From Terriglobus saanensis SP1PR4 (GTDB lineage: Bacteria > Acidobacteriota > Terriglobia > Terriglobales > Acidobacteriaceae), in contig NC_014963.1 in assembly GCF_000179915.2 (NCBI RefSeq), positions 2,480,001 through 2,544,000 on the forward strand: a stretch of DNA of 64,000 nt, given 5' to 3'. The notes under the pieces are model-generated. The model was given only the letters and a program-made list of their open reading frames with translations, had not been told where the DNA came from and did not search any database. The position numbers and the translations under genes are program-made. The stretch's first letter is position 1; each line of letters opens with the position of its first letter. Positions 19,180 through 27,835 of the stretch are shown in pieces.

Positions 19180-19356
19180 ATGGCCAATGAGAGTACACAG
19201 CGCAAACCGAGCCGCTTACAGGCGTGTGTGCAGATGACCTATGGTGTCCTGTATGGAATCAGGAACGGACAAGAATCCCAAGGGGATCTCACCGATAGGA
19301 AAGTCTGTGAATCATGGGAAAGTTTCTCTTCGGCTACGGCATTCTGCCGGATCTGA
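19180..19356 (+). CDS. Possible small protein of 58 residues
   Basis: ATG at 19180 is preceded by a good GAGGGAGA ribosome-binding site, and the frame (starting MANESTQRKPSRLQ) runs 58 codons to 19356. No domain, signal peptide or family is recognised. Codon use is unremarkable and the surroundings look decayed, so this may be a truncated gene start rather than a functional protein. Confidence 0.3.
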   Translation: MANESTQRKPSRLQACVQMTYGVLYGIRNGQESQGDLTDRKVCESWESFSSATAFCRI

Positions 19357-19647
19357 TTTGACGAAGCTTTCCACTTTCAATCTCCGCTCAGCCAAGAAGT
19401 TTTCGTGTGCCACCCCTTGTGCCACGAAGATCACACGGTACAGATCAAAATGGGTGAGAACCACTTCACTCAAGGACAGAACCAACTAGACGCTTCTCGG
19501 ATGAAGACGTCATTTTATTGAATACAGCGTGGCTTTTTAGCGCGCGAGTTCAGAAGTACACCACCGCTTACGGCACTGGTTTTACCAGTGAAACAATCTC
19601 AGGATGTTAGCTTCCTTCTGCAATCAAGTTCCATAGGAAATGGGAAA

Positions 19648-20214
19648 ATGGCTCCACGGCAATGCGCGGCGGCACAAACAGAGTGTGTAGGGATTGAATA
19701 TATCGACGGGCTATTCAGCTATGCGATGATGCTGACCCGTAATCGTGCTGAGGCCGAAGATCTGGTGCAGGAAACCTATCTTCGTGCGATGCAGGCGATT
19801 GACCGACTGCGCGACAATAGCAACCTGAAAAGCTGGCTCTTCACTATCTTGAGGAATGTCTGGCTCAATCAGCTTCGAAAGCGGAGGGTTGCTCCTCCAC
19901 TCGTTGAGATGGACGGAGATCGTGATCTCATCGAGGAGGTGCCCGGTAAATCGAAAGATTCCTATGCAATTCTTGCGGAAAATGAGGAGGCCGAGCGGGT
20001 TCGTTCGGCCATCCATCTCCTGCCTACGGACTTCAAGGAAATCATCCTACTTCGCGAGTTTGAGGAGCTGTCATATCAAGAGATTGCTAAAGTCTTAGGA
20101 TGTCCTGCAGGTACAGTAATGTCGCGCCTGGGAAGAGCGCGCGGTAAACTCCGAATTTTACTGTCCAATCCACCTGCTAAGGGGTCGCATTCCCCAGAGA
20201 GAAGCACCACATGA
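19648..20214 (+). CDS. ECF-type RNA polymerase sigma factor
   Basis: 188-residue group 4 sigma factor that directs RNA polymerase to a stress or envelope regulon. Region 2 is seen in LFSYAMMLTRNRAEAEDLVQ and SWLFTILRNVWLNQLRKRR; region 4 in PTDFKEIILLREFEELSYQE with helix-turn-helix LGCPAGTVMSRLGRARGKL. I take the ATG at 19648 because AGGAAA lies 7 nt upstream; a GTG 60 nt earlier is also in frame. The stop overlaps the ATG of a downstream anti-sigma gene by 4 nt, the classical arrangement for an ECF pair, so activity is probably set by release from that membrane protein. Regulon unknown. Confidence 0.92.
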   Translation: MAPRQCAAAQTECVGIEYIDGLFSYAMMLTRNRAEAEDLVQETYLRAMQAIDRLRDNSNLKSWLFTILRNVWLNQLRKRRVAPPLVEMDGDRDLIEEVPGKSKDSYAILAENEEAERVRSAIHLLPTDFKEIILLREFEELSYQEIAKVLGCPAGTVMSRLGRARGKLRILLSNPPAKGSHSPERSTT

Positions 20215-21296
20215 TTGACTGCATTGGGTTCGATACTACGATTCAGCTCTTGCTGGATGGAGAACTGACGGGTGAGGAGCTCGAACGAGCATGCGCGCAT
20301 CTGGTGACCTGCGAAGCCTGCGCTGAAAAACTGGCGGAAGAAGAAAAGTTCTCAAAATTACTTCGGAGTAGTTACGTCCCGCAAACCGCGTCCTCCATGT
20401 TGCATGATCGGGTTTTGCAAGTCATACAAACAGCATCTTCCGTTGCTCCGGACGATCTCGCGAAAAACCCTGTGACTTCAGGCCCGATATCTCTCGTGCG
20501 CCGGCGTCCATTTTCGATTGCGCAGTCACGTGGGCAACTTCTGCTGGTTGCGGCCGCCATTCTGATCTGTTTCATTCTGCTTCCCTTCGTACAAAACCGG
20601 GTGCGTGCCAATAGCTTCATTGACTTGGCCATCTCCGAGGACCGCAGCCTATCCGCTCATCTCATACCTCTCGACGTGCAATCGAACTCTCCGAATGAGG
20701 TGACCAACTGGTTTGCGAGCAGAGTAGACTTTCCATTTCGATTACCAAATGCCGGCATGGCCTCCGATGAGGATGCGAAATATACTCTAGCTGGTGGACG
20801 CCTTGTCAGCTTCAAGGGTGAGAATGCTGCTCTGATCGACTTCCACCTGGCGGACGAGCGGATTAGCTTGTTGATTGCCTCTGACAAGTTAGCAAGGGCC
20901 GAGGGAGGCAGCGTAACTATGTCAGACGGCGTTGCGCTCCATCGAAGACAGAGGAAAGAGCACAACATCGTAACCTGGGATAACAAGGGCCTCACGTATG
21001 CCATGGTCATTCCCGCGAAGGCTTCACGCGATGGTAAGTGTGCGGCATGTCATCAAAACTCCCGGCCATCTGCTCAAGCGCAGATTCATCCACCGCAGCA
21101 AACCGAGCCAGATTTCCTTCAGCCTGCTTCCAGCCCAACCAATCTTCACTCCGCACCTCTATACCGTTTCGGAGTGCGGGAGCTACGGCCAGCGGCCTGC
21201 AGAAACTCAGCCAATTTGTGCAACTCCTATACGATCTCTCCGCCTCGACTCCTCTCTGTTGCTCTTCAGAACATGGCACTATTTAGAAAAAGGTGA
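20211..21296 (+). CDS. Membrane anti-sigma factor with zinc-finger domain and periplasmic CxxCH motif
   Basis: 361 residues. The cytoplasmic N-terminus has the ZAS zinc motif H30-x3-C34-x2-C37, expected to clamp the sigma factor encoded just upstream. A single membrane segment lies at about 107-126 (LLLVAAAILICFILLPFV). The periplasmic part resembles the DUF3379/anti-sigma extension seen in this phylum, with a sequence CAACH at 277-281 that fits a c-type haem attachment site. Past the motif the last 80 residues are Pro/Ser/Gln-rich and look unstructured. Sensing of redox state or haem through CxxCH is a hypothesis only. Start ATG overlaps the sigma gene. Confidence 0.8.
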   Translation: MIDCIGFDTTIQLLLDGELTGEELERACAHLVTCEACAEKLAEEEKFSKLLRSSYVPQTASSMLHDRVLQVIQTASSVAPDDLAKNPVTSGPISLVRRRPFSIAQSRGQLLLVAAAILICFILLPFVQNRVRANSFIDLAISEDRSLSAHLIPLDVQSNSPNEVTNWFASRVDFPFRLPNAGMASDEDAKYTLAGGRLVSFKGENAALIDFHLADERISLLIASDKLARAEGGSVTMSDGVALHRRQRKEHNIVTWDNKGLTYAMVIPAKASRDGKCAACHQNSRPSAQAQIHPPQQTEPDFLQPASSPTNLHSAPLYRFGVRELRPAACRNSANLCNSYTISPPRLLSVALQNMALFRKR

Positions 21297-21570
21297 CCAG
21301 GCATTCGGAATTTCGCGCTGAGCCGCTTTTTGAGAACTCGCAGAAGGATGATTCTGTAACAAAGAGTCAAGAGAGTAACCCAATTGTGGGATCACAGACA
21401 GCGCTGTGCCCTCTGGATGAGTGATAGTCTTCTTGACAGTCCCCGATTGCGCAAAGCATCGCTTGATGGTTAAACCTTAGGCCGCATTTTTTGGCCTATG
21501 TCGGTATAGCCAAACAATTGAGGGGCAACCTATGATCGCTGATTCTTGCGCATAGTGAGAATGAGGCATC

Positions 21571-24500
21571 ATGAAGACTCCACCGGCGATTAATCGGAAG
21601 GGTCACCTTGCTTTCGCTTCCGCGATCCTCACGCTTCTCATCGTCGGGGCAATCTCCTACCGAGCCACAGTCCTATCGAGCTTTAGTGACGACTGGGTAC
21701 GTCACACCGGTGCAGTACTCGAAAAACTTCAGGAACTCACAGTTGCGATTGAGACGGGCGAATCATCCTATCGCGGTTATCTCCTCACTGCAGACCCTTT
21801 TTATCTCAAAGCGTACCAAGACACGCTGACCAAAACCAAATCGCTCGAAGACTCTCTTCGCAGTCTGACCATAGACAATGTAGACCAACAACAGCGACTC
21901 AGTGTCGTTGAAACGCTTGCATCAAGGCGGATTCGACAACGCGAAACGACCATTGAACTCCGTCGGTCCAGCGGTTTTGCAGCCGCCCTGGCAACGTTTC
22001 AAATAAGTGTAGAGGACCCCTTTCCTGGACAATTCCAAACGGCGCTTCAGGATTTAAAGGAACAGGAACTGCACCTGCTTGAAGTGCGACAGGATCAATC
22101 CAAGACTCGGTTACACCAAGCAAAGACAGTACTCGCTCTGGGAACCTTGTTTACCTTCTTGCTCGCCTGCGCAGCATGGTGGAGTAAACGTACAGATCAT
22201 TCCAGGCAAGAATTAGTCACGGAAGAACTTGAAGTGAGTGAAGAGCGATATCGGCTCCTTCTCGAAGGAATTAAAGACTATGCAATCTTTGCTCTGGACC
22301 CGCTAGGGAAAATCATCAGTTGGAACGCCGGAGCGGAACGAATCAGCGCCTATAAAGCAGATGAGGTCGTCGGGGAAAACTTCTCCCTGTTCTTTCCTAC
22401 GAACGATGTCGCTGATGGCAGACTAGAAGAACTTCTTCGCGTTACGGCCCTCCACGGCAGACGCGAAGAAGAAGGCATCTGCGTGCGGAAGGACGGCTCG
22501 CGATTCCTTGCGAGTGTTGCCCTCACAGCGCTCAAAGACTCGGAAGGAACTTTAAGCGGATACTCTGTGATCAGTCGCGATCTCACTGAGAGCAAGGAAT
22601 CCGAGGCCAGATATCGCGGTCTGCTGGAAGCGGCCCCAGACGCCATGGTGGTCGTAAATCGGAGCGGAAACATTGTGCTCCTCAACATCCAGGCGGAAAA
22701 GAAGTTTGGCTATCACCGCGACGAACTTGTAGGACAGCCAGTAAAGAACATCATCCCGCAGGGTTTTGCGGAAAGATTAATTGCGGATGAGACGCGCACC
22801 GCTACCGAAGCTCTCGCCCAACAGATCGGGACTGGAATTGAACTCATCGCTTTACGAAAAGATGGCAGTGAGTTTCCTATCGAACTGATGCTCAGCCCGC
22901 TCGAAAGCGCTGAAGACATTCTTGTCACTGCCGCAATTCGCGACATCAGTGTTCGCAAAGCCGCCGAAGTACATCTGGCTCAAATGGAGAGCCGCTACCG
23001 AGGTCTCCTGGAAGCCGCACCGGATGCCATGGTCGTAGTCAACCAGGAAGGTGCCATCGTCCTTCTCAATGTCCAAGCCGAGAAGCAGTTTGGCTATCGA
23101 CGTGACGAATTGGTAGGGCAAGCTGTAACCAACATCATCCCCGAGGGATTTGCCGAACGCATCATTGCAGATGGAACGCGCTCTGCAGCAGAGGCCTTGG
23201 CCCAACAGATCGGTACGGGAATCGAACTTATCGCATGCCGCAAGGATGGTAGCCAGTTCCCTATCGAGATCATGCTTAGCCCGCTGGAAAGCCAGGAAGG
23301 CATCCTGGTTACTGCTGCCATTCGCGATATCAGCGTTCGCAATGCCGCAGAGCTCCATCTGGCCCAGATGGAAGGTCGTTATCGAGGCCTTCTAGAGGCA
23401 GCACCCGACGCCATGGTGGTCGTCAATCAAGAGGGGGCGATCGTCCTTCTGAATGTCCAGGCTGAAAAACAATTTGGCTATCGTCGGGACGAACTGGTGG
23501 GCCAGGCTGTGACCAACATCATCCCGGAGGGATTCGCCGAGCGCATCATCGCTGACGGAACACGCTCTGCGGCTGAAGCTCTCGCGCAGCAGATCGGAAC
23601 AGGCATAGAACTTATTGCAAGTCGGAAGGACGGCAGTCAGTTTCCGATCGAGATTATGCTGAGTCCTCTGGAAAGCCAGGAAGGCATCCTGGTTACTGCT
23701 GCCATTCGCGATATCAGCGTTCGCAACGCCGCAGAGCTTCACCTCGCCCAGATGGAGAGCCGCTATCGAGGTCTTCTGGAAGCCGCACCAGACGCCATGG
23801 TGGTGGTAAATCAGGAGGGCGCCATCGTCCTTCTCAACGTTCAGGCGGAGAAGCAGTTTGGATACCTGCGCGACGAGCTTCTCGGACAGAAGATGACCAA
23901 CATCATCCCGGAGGGATTCGCCGAGCGCATCATCGCCGACGGCACACGTTCCGCGGACGATGCCCTGGCGCAGAAGATTGGAACCGGGATTGAACTGATC
24001 GCACGCCGCAAGGACGGCAGCGAGTTCCCTATCGAGATCATGCTCAGCCCGTTGATTAGCCCGGAAGGCACCCTTGTTACGACGGCGATTCGCGACATTA
24101 GTGTTCGCAAGGATGCAGAAGCGCATCTTCTGCATAAGGTGGAACAGCTCAACCGGTCCAACGAAGAACTCGGCCACTTTGCCTACATCGCTTCACACGA
24201 TCTGCAAGAGCCTTTGCGCATGGTCGCAAGTTACACGCAGCTGCTTGCACGCAGGTACAAAGGCAGACTTGATTCCGATGCAGACGAGTTCATCGCTTTC
24301 GCCGTGGATGGCGCAAGCCGGATGCAGCGACTTATCAAGGACCTGCTCACCTTCTCTCGCGTGGAGACGATGGGAAAACAACCGCTTGTCATTTCAAGCG
24401 AGGAGGCGCTCAACCAATCTCTCAGAAACCTCAGGGGGGCCATCGAAGGAAGCGGAGCTGTCATAACTTATGGCCCACTACCTACGGTACTCGCCGATGA

Positions 24501-24840
24501 GACCCAACTTATCCAACTCTTTCAGAACTTGGTTGCGAACGGAATTAAGTACCATACCACCGGCATCCCGCGCGTGCATATCTCTGCCCATCTGGACGTT
24601 GCAAAAAAATGGGAGTTCTCGGTCAAAGACAATGGCATGGGAATAGATTCACAGTACTTTGAAAAGATATTCGGTATGTTTCAGCGCCTGCACAAACGCG
24701 AGGAGTTTGACGGGACAGGAATAGGACTCGCTATCTGCAAGAAGATTGTCGAACGACATGGCGGAGTACTCTCCGTGCAATCAGAGCTTCAACATGGTTC
24801 AACTTTCAGTTTCAGCTTGCAGGGAGGAAAAGCAGCTTGA
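21571..24840 (+). CDS. Membrane histidine kinase with CHASE3-like sensor and five PAS domains
   Basis: 1089 residues. N-terminal membrane helix (about 13-32), a periplasmic four-helix region resembling CHASE3 (TGESSYRGYLLTADPFYLKAY), second helix (about 186-208), a divergent PAS domain (about 222-345), then four tandem 128-residue PAS repeats (about 348-859), a HisKA domain with phospho-acceptor His876 in ASHDLQEPL (phytochrome-like kinase subtype) and an HATPase domain (KDNGMGIDSQYFEKIFGMFQ; GTGIGLAICKKIVERHGG). It overlaps a following Rcp1-like receiver by 2 nt and that in turn overlaps a GGDEF-EAL protein, so it probably feeds a phosphorelay that tunes cyclic di-GMP. Signal unknown. Confidence 0.92.
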   Translation: MKTPPAINRKGHLAFASAILTLLIVGAISYRATVLSSFSDDWVRHTGAVLEKLQELTVAIETGESSYRGYLLTADPFYLKAYQDTLTKTKSLEDSLRSLTIDNVDQQQRLSVVETLASRRIRQRETTIELRRSSGFAAALATFQISVEDPFPGQFQTALQDLKEQELHLLEVRQDQSKTRLHQAKTVLALGTLFTFLLACAAWWSKRTDHSRQELVTEELEVSEERYRLLLEGIKDYAIFALDPLGKIISWNAGAERISAYKADEVVGENFSLFFPTNDVADGRLEELLRVTALHGRREEEGICVRKDGSRFLASVALTALKDSEGTLSGYSVISRDLTESKESEARYRGLLEAAPDAMVVVNRSGNIVLLNIQAEKKFGYHRDELVGQPVKNIIPQGFAERLIADETRTATEALAQQIGTGIELIALRKDGSEFPIELMLSPLESAEDILVTAAIRDISVRKAAEVHLAQMESRYRGLLEAAPDAMVVVNQEGAIVLLNVQAEKQFGYRRDELVGQAVTNIIPEGFAERIIADGTRSAAEALAQQIGTGIELIACRKDGSQFPIEIMLSPLESQEGILVTAAIRDISVRNAAELHLAQMEGRYRGLLEAAPDAMVVVNQEGAIVLLNVQAEKQFGYRRDELVGQAVTNIIPEGFAERIIADGTRSAAEALAQQIGTGIELIASRKDGSQFPIEIMLSPLESQEGILVTAAIRDISVRNAAELHLAQMESRYRGLLEAAPDAMVVVNQEGAIVLLNVQAEKQFGYLRDELLGQKMTNIIPEGFAERIIADGTRSADDALAQKIGTGIELIARRKDGSEFPIEIMLSPLISPEGTLVTTAIRDISVRKDAEAHLLHKVEQLNRSNEELGHFAYIASHDLQEPLRMVASYTQLLARRYKGRLDSDADEFIAFAVDGASRMQRLIKDLLTFSRVETMGKQPLVISSEEALNQSLRNLRGAIEGSGAVITYGPLPTVLADETQLIQLFQNLVANGIKYHTTGIPRVHISAHLDVAKKWEFSVKDNGMGIDSQYFEKIFGMFQRLHKREEFDGTGIGLAICKKIVERHGGVLSVQSELQHGSTFSFSLQGGKAA
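22612..24147 (+). repeat. Four tandem 384-bp PAS-coding repeats
   Basis: The motif YRGLLEAAPDAMVVVN recurs every 384 bp exactly (unit starts near 22612, 22996, 23380 and 23764). Units 2 and 3 differ at only about two of 128 residues yet differ at many synonymous positions across their first two-thirds, while a 59-nt tract (23284-23342 and 23668-23726) is identical. Unit 1 is the most divergent. Old duplication with purifying selection plus local gene conversion would explain this. Confidence 0.9.
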
Positions 24841-25301
24841 TAGAGATTTCAAAAGAGAACCGTAAACAGCTTCAAGTCCTCCTGGTCGAGGACAGTCTTG
24901 GTGATGTTCGCCTTACACGCGAAGCGTTCCGTGAAGTGAATGACACGATCCCGCTGCATGTTGTGTCCGACGGTGTGGAAGCAATGTCGTTTCTCGAACG
25001 CACGGGAGAACATGAGAACGCGCCACTTCCCGACCTGATTTTGCTCGACCTGAATCTCCCTAGAATGGACGGTCGTGAAGTCCTCGGCAACATCAAGAAG
25101 AACGATAAGTTCAAGATGATCCCCGTACTCATCCTTACGACCTCTGAAGCTGAGGTCGATATCAATAACAGCTATCGGCTGCACGCGAACTGTTATTTGA
25201 TTAAGCCCGTTCAATTTGAAGAGTTTGAGCTGCTGGTGAAGAGCGTCAATGATTTCTGGCTCACGAAGGTAAAGCTTCCTAAGCTTGAGTCTCCCAAGTG
25301 A
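24837..25301 (+). CDS. Single-domain response regulator (Rcp1/CheY-like)
   Basis: 154 residues, one receiver domain and no output domain. VLLVEDSLGD gives the acidic pair, Asp71 in LLDLNLPRMDG is the phospho-acceptor, TTSEAE the switch Thr and LIKPVQ the conserved Lys. It resembles Rcp1-type partners of phytochrome-like kinases, matching the kinase upstream. The start is a TTG at 24837 overlapping the kinase stop (TTGA), with AGGGAGGAAA just upstream; no ATG is available. The stop overlaps the next start as GTGA. Confidence 0.92.
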   Translation: MIEISKENRKQLQVLLVEDSLGDVRLTREAFREVNDTIPLHVVSDGVEAMSFLERTGEHENAPLPDLILLDLNLPRMDGREVLGNIKKNDKFKMIPVLILTTSEAEVDINNSYRLHANCYLIKPVQFEEFELLVKSVNDFWLTKVKLPKLESPK

Positions 25302-27385
25302 ATAAAAAGCCCATTAAAGCGCTACTCGTGGTGGAAGACAATGCGGGAGATGCTCGCCTGCTGCTCGAGATGCTAAACGAAGGCCCACATACCATTGACG
25401 TCACTGTCGTTAGCAGTCTGAGAGATGCGGAACTTCATCTTGTACTACACACTTACGATATCGCTTTGCTGGACCTCGGCCTGCCGGATGGCAATGGAAT
25501 GGAAGTGGTGCGGCGAGCCCGGTCCGCCGCACCCAGCCTTCCCTTGGTCGTACTCACAGGGTTGGATGACGAGGCGATGGCCGCGCAGACTTTAAAAGAA
25601 GGTGCGCAGGACTATCTCATCAAAGGAGAGATCGAAGGGCGTGGCCTACTCCGTGCCTTACGCTATGCAGTCGAACGCAAAGCAATGGAAGAATCCCTCT
25701 TTACCGAAAAAGAGCGAGCGCAAGTGACGCTTAATTGCATTGCGGACGGCGTTGTGTGTACAGATAGCTCTGGCAACATCACGTTTCTCAATGTCGTTGC
25801 AGAGCGCATGACCGGATGGTCTTTGGAAGAAGCGTCTGGAAGACCTATGTCCGAGGTATACCGGATCTTCGACGCCACGACGGGGATCGCGACGAATCTG
25901 GCAAATCCTCTTGCCTTTGGAAACGATGGTATTTATGACAAACCGAATAGCGCGCTGCAGCGACGCGACGGAATCATGACGCCGATCGAAAACTCGATCT
26001 CTCCCATCCTGGATCGCCTCGGATGTACAACGGGCGCGGTGATGGTGTCACGCGACGTAAGTGCAGCCCGGCGCATGGCCATAGAGATGATTCATTCTGC
26101 CGAACACGACTTTCTCACGGGCCTTCCCAACCGGATGCTACTCCATGACCGCGTCAGTCAAGCGATTGCCTTGGCGATTCGGCAACAGCATAAGGTAGCT
26201 CTGCTCTTCATCGATGTAGATGGCTTCAAACATATCAATGACTCGCTCGGACATCCGGCGGGGGACAAGCTACTCCAGTCTCTCGCTCACCGCCTTGTTG
26301 GCTGTGTACGCTCTTCGGACACAGTGAGTCGCCAGGGAGGCGATGAGTTCGTGGTCCTGCTCTCCTCTGTTCGACTCGCCGAGGATACCGCAGTGGCGGC
26401 GAAGAAATTGCTGGCCGCGATCGCAGATCCTCACCTGGTTGACCGGCGTGATCTGCATGTCACGGCGAGCATTGGCGTGAGCGTTTATCCGGATGACGGC
26501 ACGGACGCGGAGACGCTGATCAAGAATGCCGACACAGCCATGTATCAGGCAAAGGCCCATGGGCGACAGGGATATCAGTTCTTTAAAGCGGTGATGAATG
26601 TAAAGGCCGTTGAGCGTCAATCCACAGAAGAAAGCCTCCGGAGTGCACTCAAGCGACAGGAGTTCCACGTACATTATCAGCCGAGGGTGGATCTTCGCAC
26701 CGGCCAAATCATCGGCGCGGAAGCTCTCTTGCGCTGGTCCCATCCGGAACGGGGGAATATTCCGCCTGACCAATTCATTCCCATTGCTGAAGATTGCGGT
26801 CTGATTTTACCCATTGGCGAATGGATCCTTCGCGAGGCCTGCGCACAGACGCAGAAGTGGCTTCAGGAAGGCCTGCCCCCTATTACGATTGCCGTAAACA
26901 TCTCAGGTGTTCAGTTTGGAAATGAGGATTTTCTCGCTGACGTCTTCGCCATCCTGGAAGAAACGGGACTAGATCCGAGGCATCTCGAACTGGAACTGAC
27001 GGAAAGCGTACTGATGAAACACGCTGAATCTACGGAAGTCATTCTCAAGACACTACGCTCGAAGGGTATCCAGGTCTCGGTCGATGATTTCGGTACTGGT
27101 TATTCCAGCCTGAGTTACCTAAGCAAGTTTTCGCTCGATGCGCTCAAGATCGACCAATCCTTCGTGCGCCGTATCATCAGTTCGCCGGAAGACACAGCCA
27201 TTGTGACGGCCATCATCAGCATGGGACGAAGCCTCAGCCTTCAGGTGGTCGCGGAAGGCGTCGAAACGCTGGAAGAACTGGCGTTCCTGCAGGCACATCA
27301 ATGCGATGAAGCGCAGGGATATTTCTTCGGCAGACCTTCGCCCCCCAAGAATTTGCAGATCTGCTTGCAGTTCCACGCTGAGTAA
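25298..27385 (+). CDS. Receiver-PAS-GGDEF-EAL cyclic di-GMP enzyme
   Basis: 695 residues: receiver (about 8-125, Asp59 in LLDLGLPDGNG, switch Thr and Lys present), PAS (about 140-255), GGDEF at 347-351 with an RSSD sequence five residues upstream (product-inhibition I-site RxxD), and EAL from 475 with LELTES, VDDFGTGYSS, LKIDQSF and AEGVET intact. Both diguanylate cyclase and phosphodiesterase activities are therefore chemically possible. Starts at GTG 25298, overlapping the preceding receiver stop. As the last gene of the kinase operon it is the likely output. A convergent paralogue lies at 27836-29944. Confidence 0.93.
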   Translation: MNKKPIKALLVVEDNAGDARLLLEMLNEGPHTIDVTVVSSLRDAELHLVLHTYDIALLDLGLPDGNGMEVVRRARSAAPSLPLVVLTGLDDEAMAAQTLKEGAQDYLIKGEIEGRGLLRALRYAVERKAMEESLFTEKERAQVTLNCIADGVVCTDSSGNITFLNVVAERMTGWSLEEASGRPMSEVYRIFDATTGIATNLANPLAFGNDGIYDKPNSALQRRDGIMTPIENSISPILDRLGCTTGAVMVSRDVSAARRMAIEMIHSAEHDFLTGLPNRMLLHDRVSQAIALAIRQQHKVALLFIDVDGFKHINDSLGHPAGDKLLQSLAHRLVGCVRSSDTVSRQGGDEFVVLLSSVRLAEDTAVAAKKLLAAIADPHLVDRRDLHVTASIGVSVYPDDGTDAETLIKNADTAMYQAKAHGRQGYQFFKAVMNVKAVERQSTEESLRSALKRQEFHVHYQPRVDLRTGQIIGAEALLRWSHPERGNIPPDQFIPIAEDCGLILPIGEWILREACAQTQKWLQEGLPPITIAVNISGVQFGNEDFLADVFAILEETGLDPRHLELELTESVLMKHAESTEVILKTLRSKGIQVSVDDFGTGYSSLSYLSKFSLDALKIDQSFVRRIISSPEDTAIVTAIISMGRSLSLQVVAEGVETLEELAFLQAHQCDEAQGYFFGRPSPPKNLQICLQFHAE

Positions 27386-27418
27386 AGTGACTCAAACCAA
27401 GCTGCAAAGCCGTCTGGT

Positions 27419-27622
27419 CTAAACGGCCTTGCGTTGGAAGGTGGACTTCTTTGTGCTGGCGAAGTTGTCTTTCGCCTTGAAGGATGCCACCGATACTCCG
27501 GGAAGCGGCTTTGCTCCACTGTTGACTCGTGCGGCCTTTTCGCGAGCTGCCTGCAACTTCTGCGCAGCCCGACCCAGCCCGCCTACCTTTACTGCACCTG
27601 CTTTAGGAATCAAATCGCTCAT
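27419..27622 (-). CDS. Small basic protein, unknown function
   Basis: 67 codons beginning MSDLIPKAGAVKVGG, rich in Lys and Ala with a central amphipathic stretch (AAQKLQAAREKAARV). AGAGGA lies 8 nt before the ATG, and the frame has a natural composition, whereas the overlapping plus-strand frame reads as a Cys/Pro-rich shadow. No signal peptide or membrane helix. I do not recognise the family. It sits alone in the convergent gap between the two GGDEF-EAL genes. Confidence 0.5.
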   Translation of the reverse strand: MSDLIPKAGAVKVGGLGRAAQKLQAAREKAARVNSGAKPLPGVSVASFKAKDNFASTKKSTFQRKAV

Positions 27623-27835
27623 ATAGAAATCCTCTCACGCTCCGTGGATTCAGAAGCAGATTTTTGTGACGCGGTGACCGTTGCTTTACTCGATGACGTC
27701 TAAAGCACCCCTCGGAGAACCATTTTATCTCTTTCCATTCAATGACGTTTAGCTGATCCAACAGCAAATTCCTGGGCGCTACGGAGTGACTAGACTACAA
27801 AAGAACAACTTCGCTGCCAGAAGCAGCTACGTACC

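Larger units (their letters stand above)
18550..19647 (+). other. 1.1-kb region without a convincing gene
   Basis: Between tex and the ECF sigma gene. Base composition becomes visibly more AT-rich from about 18855 to 19095 (runs such as CATATAAAAATATGGCATATTTTTT), unlike the neighbours. Several short open frames occur on both strands but none shows a recognisable domain. One 58-codon frame at 19180 has a good ribosome-binding site and is listed separately. The stretch may be the decayed remains of one or more genes or a small acquired segment. No tRNA or known RNA was recognised. Confidence 0.5.
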
